From the NCBI RefSeq assembly GCF_016598595.1, contig NZ_CP066786.1, forward strand, positions 2,379,501 through 2,443,500: DNA of 64,000 nucleotides, in the 5' to 3' direction. Every line of letters starts with the position of its first letter. The first letter of the stretch is position 1. The notes beneath the pieces are model-generated. The model was not told the origin of the DNA. It did no database searches and saw only the letters and a program-made list of their open reading frames with translations. Of the stretch, positions 28,891-37,960 are shown in pieces. Both the position numbers and the translations under genes were made by a program. Origin of the DNA: Martelella lutilitoris. GTDB taxonomy: Bacteria; Pseudomonadota; Alphaproteobacteria; Rhizobiales; Rhizobiaceae.

Positions 28891-29679
28891 TCAGCCCTCC
28901 CCCGGTTTTGCCACCGCGCCGGGCGGACTGTTGCGCAGAACAAGACAGGGCACGACCGACCAGATCACGAGAAGGGCAAAATAGCCCATTTCCGGAATGA
29001 CATGGAAATAGCCTGCCGCCAGCAGGCCGGCAAACATGATGATATGGGCGATGACGCCCCAGCCGACGCTGGCAACGACCTCCCGTCGGCTGGCGATACC
29101 CGCCTTCAGGAAACGGTGATAGATGGCGAGCGAAAGCGGGAAGAACAGGACGATTGCCGTCAACAGGCCCGGATTGTAGCCGCCCCGGATGATCGCCATA
29201 CCGACATGGCTGACGGCGTTCACCAGAACGATCGACACCATGCACAGCGCCGGGAACAGGTGGTGGCGGGATCTCAGGATCGCCAGCGCCGCCACAAGCC
29301 AGACCAGCGAGGTGTTGATGACGAAAACCCCGGCATCGGTGAGCGGCGGCGGCGTGCCGGCCGGGGCCCGCATCAGGTCAAGCAGCACCATGTTGACATA
29401 GGGCTTGAAGGCGTAGACCTGGCCGAAGAGATCGACCCAGTGCTCCTCGAACTGGTGAATGATATAGGCGATCCAAAGGATCAGCGCATAGAGGCCGATA
29501 TCGTTGTCGGAGAGCCGCAAGGGCCTGTCGGAAAAGGCAAAGGCCAGGAATACCAGCAACGGCGCCATGAAGGTGCCGAGCTTCATCCAGCCGGCGAGCA
29601 GAAATTCATGCTGGCCGAGCGGCAGCCACAGCATGGCGAAGGCCAGAGCCAGAAAGATGAACGCCCGATTTTCCGCCAT
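28891..29679 (-). CDS. HXXEE domain membrane protein
   Basis: A 262-residue integral membrane protein with seven or so membrane segments. It carries the motif that names the family (PF13787): HQFEEH near residue 75. Further conserved parts are NAVSHVGMAIIRGGYNPGL and the VLFFPLSLAIYHRF helix. The biochemical role is unknown; the His and Glu residues suggest metal binding in the membrane. It lies 14 bp upstream of the MscS gene on the same strand, so the two are probably co-expressed. Confidence 0.8.
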   Translation of the reverse strand: MAENRAFIFLALAFAMLWLPLGQHEFLLAGWMKLGTFMAPLLVFLAFAFSDRPLRLSDNDIGLYALILWIAYIIHQFEEHWVDLFGQVYAFKPYVNMVLLDLMRAPAGTPPPLTDAGVFVINTSLVWLVAALAILRSRHHLFPALCMVSIVLVNAVSHVGMAIIRGGYNPGLLTAIVLFFPLSLAIYHRFLKAGIASRREVVASVGWGVIAHIIMFAGLLAAGYFHVIPEMGYFALLVIWSVVPCLVLRNSPPGAVAKPGEG

Positions 29680-29742
29680 GCCCTGCCTCCGCCGCGTTTC
29701 CCCCGTGCAACCCGAGGTTAGCGTTGCCTGAAATTATCGCAA

Positions 29743-29761
29743 GCTCCGCCGGGGCGGAAGC
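29743..29761 (-). terminator. Possible terminator of the autotransporter gene
   Basis: On the minus strand GCTTCCGCC pairs with GGCGGAGC with one bulged T and a 2-base loop, followed by TTGCGATAATTT. It begins 4 bp past the autotransporter stop. Confidence 0.4.
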
Positions 29762-29764
29762 CGG

Positions 29765-32700
29765 TCAGAACCGGTAGCCGAACCTGATCGAGCCGGTATG
29801 CGACTGGTAGTCATCGGCAAAGGCGCCGTCATACTGGAATTTCAGCTCCATGCCCTGCCGCTTGGCAAGGTCCAGCCCGAGCGTGACATGGCCAACCGTG
29901 TCGGCGATCGGGGTGAAGGTGGAGAAACTGTCCATCGACGAGAGACCGGCAAAGCGCGATGTCGTCTCCCAGCTATCGGCCGTCAGGAACGAAACCCCGA
30001 GATCGCCGTAGAGCCGCGCCGGCCAATCCTCGCGGAACGGAATCCGCGCGCCGAACTCGACACCCGGGGTAACCCCGAAGGCGGTATCCGAATTCCCGTC
30101 GACCATCAGGTTCATCGCCCCCGCTCCGGTCTCGGTATAGCTGAACTGGTGCATGTTGATGACGTCGAAATCGACCTTCGGACGCATGTAGTAATCATCG
30201 CCGAAGGCAAATTCATAGGAAGCGCGGGCGCGGGCGAAGACCATTGCCGAATCCGGTTCGCCGCGCGCGGTGGCCGAAAGTGTGTCGAGATTGATGTAGC
30301 GCTTCGAATCGCCCCAGTTGTAGCCTGCGCCGCCGACAAAACCGAAGAGCCAGGGACCGGCCTCCTTCTTCAGCGCCACCGCGCCGGTGAAGGATTGCTG
30401 TTCCATCTTTTCAGAGCCGCTGTCATTGCGGAACCAGCTGTTCTCGTAGGTCAGGCCCGAGCCGAGGAACCAGCCATCGGCCAGCGCCGCCTGCCCGCCG
30501 AACTGCAATCCGCCGACCGATTGGGTATAGCCTGAGGAATCGCCGTGCTGGCCCTGCGTGGTCTCGCCGCCAAGCGCGCGGCTCCACACGCACGAGCCCT
30601 CGTCCATCATCACGCCGGTTGTCGCAAAGGCCGGGCAGGAAAGCACGCTGTTGGCAGCCGCGATCGCTGCCGAGGGCGAGTTCGCCAGAGGGGCGGCCGC
30701 CGTCTGCGAGGCAAGCTCCAGCAACATGTCGTCGAATGTGTCGGGATCGGCCTGATGGAACGCGCCGAAGGCCGCGCCGAGCGAAATTTCGTCCTCGGCG
30801 AATTTCACTTCCGTCGCGCTGCCGTCCGCGATCCTGTCCCAGGCCTGCTGCAGCGCCCGCGAGACGCCGCCTGCATTTCTGCCGAGCGATACGCCGTTGT
30901 CGGCAAAATGCGCGTCAGCCACGGAGAACCCATGCCAGCCCTCGGCCGATTTCGTCACGTCGGTGAAGTCGAAGACCAGGGAGGAGAGCGCCGAGAGTTC
31001 GGCCGTATCCATTCCCTCAGCCTTCAGGAACTCGGTGCGCGTGTTTGGCAGCAGAGCGTTGGCGTTGATGTCGACGCCCCAGGTGCCGGCAAAATCACCT
31101 TCGATCAGAAGCGTGTCGGCCGTGCCGTTCTCCATGTCGACGTCGAGCCCGGTCAGAAGTCCGCCCTTGCTCGAATTTTCGGTGCGCCAGTCGATCCGTC
31201 TGTTGCGCTCGAAATAGCTGAAGGGCGAGAAGGCGGTCGACAGGCCGAGATCGGCAACGTCATAGGCGCTGCCCGCATCTTTCGTGCCGACGCCGAGAAG
31301 GTCCCCGGTCACGCGCGTCCGGATCGTGTTCCACGCCCCGCCCGGATTGATGTCGCCGGCGTTGAGGATGCCGCCCGCATCGGCAATGTGGCCGGTCACG
31401 AACGTGCCCGTGCCCTGATTGACGAACAGGCTGGAACCGGCGCGCGCCGCCGTCTGCATCACGCCATCGGCGGCCGAGGAGGCACCTGCGAACTTGTGGT
31501 GGACAATATTCCCGGTCACCGTGCCGTGATTGTATTGCATCAGCACGGTTCGGTCGGCGCCGGAGGAATAGATCGCGCCGCCGCCATATTCACCATTGCT
31601 GGCCGCCGCCGTCGAGCCGGAGAGAACGCCGCCGCTACCGACCGTCAACGTCATCGCCGGACCGGTTGCCTGCGACCAGAGCCCCCAGGCGGTCGGATCG
31701 GAAACCTTGACGCTGCCGTTGATCGTGACTTCGAGATTGCCATTCTGCGCATTGCCGGCAACCTTCGAGTCCTGCTGATTGTTGAAATTGGCGAGCGTGC
31801 CGGCGTAGGTCTTGCCGTTCTGCAGGAAGATGCCGCCGGAGCCGCCGACCGCCTGTGCGACAACGCCATGGGCATATTTCCCGCTGGTGCTGACGCTGCC
31901 GTCGACCGTCACCGCGACGTAGCCGGTCTGATCGGCAATGCCGGAATCGTTGGAATAGTAATACTGGCTGTTGGTGAAAGTGCCGCCGTAGGAGCGGTAG
32001 AAAGCGTTCAGCTTCTGGGCGAGATCGGCCGAAACGCCGCCGCCGCCGGAAACAGTTTGCGCAAGAATGCCGAAGGCGCCATCGCCGGAGGTGACGATCG
32101 AGGCGTTTTCCTTGACGCTGATATTGACGGTGTGGGCACTGGATGGCGCCTGCTTCTGCACGAAACCGGACTGGTCGAAATTGTTGGCGGCCGCCGTAAG
32201 AAAACCGCCGCCGCCGCTGATCGACTGGCCGGCAATGCCGACGGAGCGTTTGCCTGATGTATTGATCGAACCGTAATGGTTGACGATGACATTCTGCCCG
32301 TCGGCGTGACCGTTGTCACTGCCGCCGCCGAAGATGGAGCTGATGACGCCGGAGATGCTTTCATCATTCACCGCATTGTAGGTGCCGAGCGCGACGCCGG
32401 CGAAACCGCCGCCGCCGCCGATCGACTGGCCGAGAATGCCGTTGGCATTGTCGCCTGAGGTGGTGATCTTTGTGCCGCCGATCGTCTCGACCAGCACATT
32501 GCCGCCGTTGCGCGTGCCGTCGGACTGGCCCTGCGCCCCGAACTTGATCGAGACCTTGTCCATGGCATAGCCGGTCTGGATCGCATGTCCGCCGCCGCCG
32601 CCGAGCGACTGGGCAATCACGCCATTGGCGGCAAAGCCCTGGGTGTAGATATTCGCCGCATAGACCGTGACATTTCCGCCGTCGCCTGCCGCGCCGTTCG

Positions 32701-35700
32701 TCGCCCCGAAGGAAATCGTCGAGATATCAAGGTCGGCTTCCGGTCCGGAAACCGTGACGCTGTTGGCGCTGGACGACGTCGAAACCGCACCGCCGCCGCC
32801 GCCGATCGACTGCGCCAGAACGCCGTGGGAGAAGGAGCCGTATGTCGTGGTCGTGCCCTTCGACTGCGACGAGCCCTTTTTCTCGACGCCGACATAGACA
32901 TTGCCCCCGTAACCGCCATCGCCGCCGGAAGCCCCGGTATTGGCCGATAGCGTGACGCCGACATCGAAGGAGGGGTGCGCCTTGACCCATTCGGAGAACT
33001 TGACCTTGGTTTCCTTCTCGAATTCGAAGGCGTGGCCGATGGAACTGGTGCCGGAGCCCCCCTGCCCGCCGCCGCCGCCGATCGACTGAGCAACCAGGCC
33101 GGGAGAAGAATCGCCCTTGGTCAGGACCGTGCCGTTGTTCCAGGCATAGACGCTGCCGCCATCGCCGCCCGCGCCGCCGGTGGCGCCGATGCCGACCTCA
33201 AGCTTGTTGTCAGCGTCGACATCGCCGGTTCCGCCGCCGCCCTTGCCGCCGCCGCCGCCGATTGAGTGAACGAAGAGGCCGGTTGAATTCGCGCCATAGG
33301 TCCTCACCGCGCCGGTATCGGCAACGCCGCCATAGGCCGAGCCGCCGTCGCTGCCGCTGCCGGCATTGCCGCCAATGGAGAGCGAAAGATTGAAGGTGGA
33401 GCTGCCGAAGTAATCGATGCCGTCGGTCTCGCCGGTTCCGCCCTGGCCGCCGCCGCCGCCGATCGATTGCACCAGCATGCCGTCGGCAAAATCGCCGCTG
33501 GTCTTGATGGTCCCGTAATTATGCGCGTAGGCCTTGCCGCCCGCTCCCGCCGCGCCGCCATCGCCGCCGAGAGAGAAGGTCAGCGAAGCGGTGACGGATT
33601 CGCCCTCGAGTTTCTTCTGAAGCTCGGCCTCGCCGTCCGTCAGCTTGGCGAAAGCGCTCTGCAGCGTCGCGGTTCCGGCCGCAGCCGTCGAATCGCCGCC
33701 CTGGCCGCCGCCGCCGCCGATCGATTGCACGTGGAGGCCAAGCGAACCCTTCTCGGCGGTTGTAACCGCGCTGCCCTTCTCCAGGATCGCCTTGGCTTCT
33801 CCGCCGTCGCCGGCGACGCCGCCGTCTCCGCCATGGGAGACGGACATGGAAAGCGCGAAACTGTCACCCTTCTCATCGAAGGGCAGGCCGAAGGCGAGCG
33901 CACTTGCACTCGACGCGCCGCCGCTGCCGCCGCCACCGCCGATCGACTGCACGAGAAGCGCGGTCGCATCATAGCCGGAGGTCGAAACCGCGCCGGAATG
34001 GGTCAACTCCGCTTCTCCGCCATTGCCGCCGTCACCACCGGTGCCGCCGGTCGCAATCGCGATGTCGAAGGTCTTGCCGGCGGAAACCGACTTGGCCGCG
34101 CCGCCCGAGCCACCGCCGCCGCCGATGGACTGGATCACTATCCCGAGAGCATTGACGCCTGCCGTTGAAACCGTGGTTCCGGACGACGTGGTGACACTTG
34201 CCGTATCGCCATTGCCTCCGCTACCGCCGCTGCCGCCGACGGCATCCGAAAAGCCGATACCCCAGGCCGTGGCCTTGCCCCCGGCGCCGCCGCCGCCGCC
34301 GATCGACTGCGCGATAATGCCGGCCGCGTAACTTCCGTTCGTGGTGATATTGCCGTTGGAGGTGATCGTAACCTCATTGCCATCCCCGCCATTGCCGCCA
34401 TCGCCGCCGACGGCAACAAAAAGCCCGCTCTTGTTGCGGCCCGTGCCGCCGCCGCCGCCGATCGACTGGGCGACGATGCCGTGCGCATCCGCGCCGTAGG
34501 TTGTCAGCACGCCGTAGTTCTGGACCGAAGCCGTGCCGCCGTCGGAGCCGTTGCCGCCGGACTTGCCGCTTCCGCCAATGCCGCCGATCGCGCCCGAACC
34601 GGTGTTGTCGCCGCCGCCGCCGCCAATCGACTGGGCCAGAATGGCGATGCCGCCGCCCAGCAGAACATCGCCTGTGCTCTGCGTGCCGGTCTTGCCCGCC
34701 GCATATCCGCCATGGGTGGTGACCGCCGCCTTGTTGGTCACCGTGACGCCTGCCGCATAGGCGCCGCTTGACGCGCCGCCGACCTGTTGCGAAGCGGAGT
34801 TGGTCACCGCCGAATAATAGCTGTAGGACTGCGTGGCGATCTCGCCGCTCGACGTCAAAAGCCCGCCGCCGCCGCCGATCGACATCGCCACGATGCCGTG
34901 GGAATCGACGCCGTAGACGTCGATTGCCCCATAATTCTTGACGGTGACTTCTCCGCTTGTGTTCGACGCGATATTGGCGTCGCCCCACTGGAACCCGCCA
35001 TTGCCGTCCCAGACATAAACGCCGCCGCCCGCCCCGGACGAGATTGCCGCGATGCCGTGGGAATGATCACCCTTGGTGGTGATCGCGAAGTCGCTCTTGA
35101 CGTAAACGCTGCCGCCGGTGCCGCCCTTGCCGTTCTGCGTCGTCGTCGCCGTCGAGGCAACCTGGCCCAGCCCGCCGAGCGAGGTGGCCTGAATGCCGCT
35201 GGAATGGGCACCCGTCGTGGCAATCGAGCCGCCGCCCGTGACCTGGGCATAGACGGCGCCCGCCGCACCGCCTTTCTTCGAGGCATCATAATAGTTCAGG
35301 CTGGAGCCGCCATAGCTGGCCGCAACGATGCCGCCCGAATCGTCTCCGGACGTCTTGATCGTGGTGCCGGATGCACCGTAGACCGTCACGGAGGCCTTGC
35401 CGCCATTGCCGCCGTCATAACCGCCGCCCGAGCCATTCGTGTTGACCGGGCCCTGCCCGCCATAGCTTATGGCCGTCAGCGCAGCGCCAGTCTCACGCTT
35501 GTCAAAGGTCCAGTCATCACCAATCTTGCCGGCGGCAACCGTCGAAACCGTACCGGTAAAGGCACTGTCGCTCGAACCGAGCGTCACCGTCGCGGCGTCC
35601 GCATTCCCGCCGGTCCCGCCTTCCATGCGGTTCCAGGAAATATTGTTCGGGCTGTTGCCGCCGTAGGAGGCTGCGAGGATGCCGCCGCCCGCATTGCTCG

Positions 35701-36544
35701 AGGCGATCGTATTGACGTCGCCCGACACCGTCACGGTGGCGGTATTGCCCGAACCGCCGGTCAGCGCCCAGGTCGCGCCTCCGCGACTGATGGCGACGAT
35801 GCCGAAACCGTTCGCCGAGATATCGGCTGTGGTGCCCACCGTGACCGCGCCGGCATTGCCGCCATAGGTCGCATAGGCCGTGCCGCCGCCGCTGACGACA
35901 TAGATGCCGTGGCGGGCCGCGTTCTGAATGATCGCCTTGTTGTAGACGGCAACGGAGCCGCCCGCCCCGCCGGAATATTTGTCGGCGTCCTTGACCTCGC
36001 CGCGGAAGGCGTTGCTGCCTGCGGAGACAACGCCGATCGCATCGGAATGCCTCCGGGTGTAGAAATGCGTTCCGCCCGGCGCACTGAAGGAAATCATCGA
36101 AGCGACATCCGCTTCCGCCGAAACGTCGATCGTCGCGGTGTTGGTGATCGTGATGTTCAGGCCCTGCTGCGGGTGGACCGGCGGCATGTCGTACTGGCTG
36201 TAGTAGACATTGCTCGACTGGTACCAGGTCATCGCCCCGCCATAGGCATATTGCGGCGCGGTCACGGTCCCGGAGGAGGAGATGGTGCAGGCGAACGTGG
36301 TTGTGCCGATCGCGCCCGAATTGTTGACGTAGTTGCCGGTCGAACTCGGATCGCAGACTGCCTGCGCATAGACCCGGCTGTAGCCGCGCGAATAAAACGG
36401 CACCGGAACGCCGGAAAGCGCGCCGGCAAGCGCCGTGGACTGAAACAGCAGCGAGGAGGCGATCCAGCGTTTCCGCATGCCCGTCCGCACCGGCTTGCCG
36501 GCCTTGCCGTTCCCGGAGCGCTTGCCGCCGACAGCTTTGGTCAT
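29765..36544 (-). CDS. Giant glycine-rich autotransporter
   Basis: A type Va autotransporter of about 2259 residues. The ATG at 36544 follows GGGGGGACGAAAC and gives an extended basic signal region (MTKAVGGKRSGNGKAGK) ending near VYAQA. The passenger is a long stack of repeats of about 50-100 residues, each with a short motif of the type GI-x-AQSIGGGGG. I count about 16 clear SIGGGGG-like copies plus several weaker SYGG/SLGG forms near the N-terminus. The last 280 or so residues form a beta barrel (from about SCVWSRALGG) ending GYRF, with the terminal Phe that BamA recognises. The large size, Gly/Ser/Thr richness and low Cys fit a surface adhesin. No protease triad is seen. Confidence 0.9.
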   Translation of the reverse strand: MTKAVGGKRSGNGKAGKPVRTGMRKRWIASSLLFQSTALAGALSGVPVPFYSRGYSRVYAQAVCDPSSTGNYVNNSGAIGTTTFACTISSSGTVTAPQYAYGGAMTWYQSSNVYYSQYDMPPVHPQQGLNITITNTATIDVSAEADVASMISFSAPGGTHFYTRRHSDAIGVVSAGSNAFRGEVKDADKYSGGAGGSVAVYNKAIIQNAARHGIYVVSGGGTAYATYGGNAGAVTVGTTADISANGFGIVAISRGGATWALTGGSGNTATVTVSGDVNTIASSNAGGGILAASYGGNSPNNISWNRMEGGTGGNADAATVTLGSSDSAFTGTVSTVAAGKIGDDWTFDKRETGAALTAISYGGQGPVNTNGSGGGYDGGNGGKASVTVYGASGTTIKTSGDDSGGIVAASYGGSSLNYYDASKKGGAAGAVYAQVTGGGSIATTGAHSSGIQATSLGGLGQVASTATTTQNGKGGTGGSVYVKSDFAITTKGDHSHGIAAISSGAGGGVYVWDGNGGFQWGDANIASNTSGEVTVKNYGAIDVYGVDSHGIVAMSIGGGGGLLTSSGEIATQSYSYYSAVTNSASQQVGGASSGAYAAGVTVTNKAAVTTHGGYAAGKTGTQSTGDVLLGGGIAILAQSIGGGGGDNTGSGAIGGIGGSGKSGGNGSDGGTASVQNYGVLTTYGADAHGIVAQSIGGGGGTGRNKSGLFVAVGGDGGNGGDGNEVTITSNGNITTNGSYAAGIIAQSIGGGGGAGGKATAWGIGFSDAVGGSGGSGGNGDTASVTTSSGTTVSTAGVNALGIVIQSIGGGGGSGGAAKSVSAGKTFDIAIATGGTGGDGGNGGEAELTHSGAVSTSGYDATALLVQSIGGGGGSGGASSASALAFGLPFDEKGDSFALSMSVSHGGDGGVAGDGGEAKAILEKGSAVTTAEKGSLGLHVQSIGGGGGQGGDSTAAAGTATLQSAFAKLTDGEAELQKKLEGESVTASLTFSLGGDGGAAGAGGKAYAHNYGTIKTSGDFADGMLVQSIGGGGGQGGTGETDGIDYFGSSTFNLSLSIGGNAGSGSDGGSAYGGVADTGAVRTYGANSTGLFVHSIGGGGGKGGGGTGDVDADNKLEVGIGATGGAGGDGGSVYAWNNGTVLTKGDSSPGLVAQSIGGGGGQGGSGTSSIGHAFEFEKETKVKFSEWVKAHPSFDVGVTLSANTGASGGDGGYGGNVYVGVEKKGSSQSKGTTTTYGSFSHGVLAQSIGGGGGAVSTSSSANSVTVSGPEADLDISTISFGATNGAAGDGGNVTVYAANIYTQGFAANGVIAQSLGGGGGHAIQTGYAMDKVSIKFGAQGQSDGTRNGGNVLVETIGGTKITTSGDNANGILGQSIGGGGGFAGVALGTYNAVNDESISGVISSIFGGGSDNGHADGQNVIVNHYGSINTSGKRSVGIAGQSISGGGGFLTAAANNFDQSGFVQKQAPSSAHTVNISVKENASIVTSGDGAFGILAQTVSGGGGVSADLAQKLNAFYRSYGGTFTNSQYYYSNDSGIADQTGYVAVTVDGSVSTSGKYAHGVVAQAVGGSGGIFLQNGKTYAGTLANFNNQQDSKVAGNAQNGNLEVTINGSVKVSDPTAWGLWSQATGPAMTLTVGSGGVLSGSTAAASNGEYGGGAIYSSGADRTVLMQYNHGTVTGNIVHHKFAGASSAADGVMQTAARAGSSLFVNQGTGTFVTGHIADAGGILNAGDINPGGAWNTIRTRVTGDLLGVGTKDAGSAYDVADLGLSTAFSPFSYFERNRRIDWRTENSSKGGLLTGLDVDMENGTADTLLIEGDFAGTWGVDINANALLPNTRTEFLKAEGMDTAELSALSSLVFDFTDVTKSAEGWHGFSVADAHFADNGVSLGRNAGGVSRALQQAWDRIADGSATEVKFAEDEISLGAAFGAFHQADPDTFDDMLLELASQTAAAPLANSPSAAIAAANSVLSCPAFATTGVMMDEGSCVWSRALGGETTQGQHGDSSGYTQSVGGLQFGGQAALADGWFLGSGLTYENSWFRNDSGSEKMEQQSFTGAVALKKEAGPWLFGFVGGAGYNWGDSKRYINLDTLSATARGEPDSAMVFARARASYEFAFGDDYYMRPKVDFDVINMHQFSYTETGAGAMNLMVDGNSDTAFGVTPGVEFGARIPFREDWPARLYGDLGVSFLTADSWETTSRFAGLSSMDSFSTFTPIADTVGHVTLGLDLAKRQGMELKFQYDGAFADDYQSHTGSIRFGYRF

Positions 36545-36993
36545 GTTTCGTCCCCCCGGGCGCATTTTCTGGTTTGCGGAATCTTTTGAGAAAGCCCGGG
36601 AATCACTCTTGATGATTTCCCGTCTCTTAGACAGGCGCAAAATGTCCGTGGCCGGACCTTTTCTGGCGTTTTGCCGCCTTATAGCTGCCGTAAATTGATG
36701 AATTCCCCTAAAAGTTGCACTGTTTTTCGTCGGGCATCGTCATAGGGAATGACCGTCAGATCGCCGTGAAGCGAGTGATGAAATCAGTCTTGCCGCGCAC
36801 GGCGCGCGACCGCCTCGCCCGCCAGGCCGTCAGCCGCATAAACTGGGACGGAATCGGATCAAAGCTGCTGCCCGCCGCAGGGGTGGAAAGCGAACAAACT
36901 GCCACACCACCAGCCACCGATGCATTCCCGACTGCCACACCTGCCAGAAAAATGAAGTAAATACATGCGCTTAGCGCGTATGAAAAGGGAGAG
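36545..36993. other. Intergenic region between the autotransporter and tRNA-Cys
   Basis: A 449-bp stretch that is fairly AT-rich around 36660-36740. It should contain the autotransporter promoter on the minus strand. Reading frames of 80 to 100 codons exist on both strands, but they lack ribosome-binding sites and recognisable motifs, and one simply translates through the tRNA. Confidence 0.5.
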
Positions 36994-37067
36994 TGGAGGC
37001 CTCGGCCGGAATCGAACCGGCGTGCAAGGATTTGCAGTCCTCTGCGTAACCACTCCGCCACGAGGCC
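36994..37067 (-). tRNA. tRNA-Cys (GCA)
   Basis: On the minus strand the acceptor GGCCTCG (37067-37061) pairs with CGAGGCC (37004-36998). The anticodon loop reads CTGCAAA with anticodon GCA, and the T-arm is GGTTCGATTCC. The discriminator is T and CCA is encoded (36996-36994). Confidence 0.97.
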
Positions 37068-37382
37068 CCGCGCTGCTGAAAAGCAAGCGTTGGCGGGCGT
37101 TTAGAATGATTTGCAATTCGGCGCAAGGGGAATCTCCGAAAAATGGCGGCTAAATTGCGCCTGTATCGCTCCTGGCAGCCGCCTCGCTCTTCATGTGCGT
37201 TCGGCGCTCGCGACGCGGCGCTGCCCGCATTGTCCAGACGCCGCGCCTTGCCGGCCCTTCAGGCTTGCGACTTGCGATCTCCGGCAATACTACGTCCGTG
37301 ACCCGATGCAGGAAACCACAGGCATGCCGACGGCTGAAGACAGACGAAACCGGCGCGACCAGTGCGCCGGCGGCGCCCCCGG

Positions 37383-37820
37383 ATGAGCGCCCTGGTTGCC
37401 TATGGCGGCCTGTTTGCCAGCGCGCTGGTCGCCGCGACCATCCTGCCGATGCAATCGGAGGCGGCGCTTTCCGGACTGCTGCTGACGGGAGCCTATCCGG
37501 TTTTCGCGCTGGTGCTCGCCGCCTCGCTCGGCAATGTGCTCGGCTCTGTCGTCAACTGGCTGCTGGGACGCGGCATCGCGCGGTTTCGCGACCGGCGCTG
37601 GTTTCCGGTCGGCCCGCGGGCGCTTGAAAGGGCGGAAGCCTGGTACGGCCGCTACGGCAAATGGTCGCTTCTCCTGAGCTGGGTCCCGATCATCGGCGAT
37701 CCGCTGACCGTTGTCGCCGGCGCCCTGCGCGAGCCCTTTCCCGTCTTCCTCGCCCTCGTCACCATTGCCAAGGTCGGGCGCTATCTCGCGCTGACAGCGG
37801 CGGTCCTCGGCCTGTCGTAA
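37383..37820 (+). CDS. YqaA family (VTT/DedA-like) membrane protein
   Basis: A 145-residue inner-membrane protein with four membrane segments. It has the conserved SLGNVLGSVVNWLLGRG and the loop FRDRRWF-P-x6-R-A-x-x-WYGRYGKWSLLLSWVPIIGDPLTVVAG, which is typical of YqaA. Relatives in the DedA/VTT superfamily act in lipid flipping or proton-dependent transport; the role of YqaA is not settled. The start at 37383 (MSALVAYGG) is chosen over an upstream in-frame ATG that adds a run of arginines. Confidence 0.85.
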   Translation: MSALVAYGGLFASALVAATILPMQSEAALSGLLLTGAYPVFALVLAASLGNVLGSVVNWLLGRGIARFRDRRWFPVGPRALERAEAWYGRYGKWSLLLSWVPIIGDPLTVVAGALREPFPVFLALVTIAKVGRYLALTAAVLGLS

Positions 37821-37960
37821 GAAGACCGGCTGCCGGAAAATCAACAAATTCACATTGGCTGGACACGAATCACGTAAAAAATCAGGTAGGGTTGGCGGCG
37901 GATCGGCGGAATGAGGATCCGGCAGAGATCAATCGCGCAGAGCAGGCAGCGGAGAAAGCG

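Noticed and set aside
32200..34900. Recurring GCCGCCGCCGCCGATCGACTG word, considered as a DNA repeat element
   Set aside because: It encodes the QSIGGGGG motif of the autotransporter in frame each time, so it is protein-level repetition.
34787..36589. Long plus-strand frames opposite the autotransporter (also 30545-32257)
   Set aside because: They are antisense shadows of the Gly-rich repeats, rich in Ala/Val/Arg, with no family motif.
36715..36960. 81-codon plus-strand frame before tRNA-Cys
   Set aside because: No ribosome-binding site, no motif, and a competing frame on the other strand runs through the tRNA.
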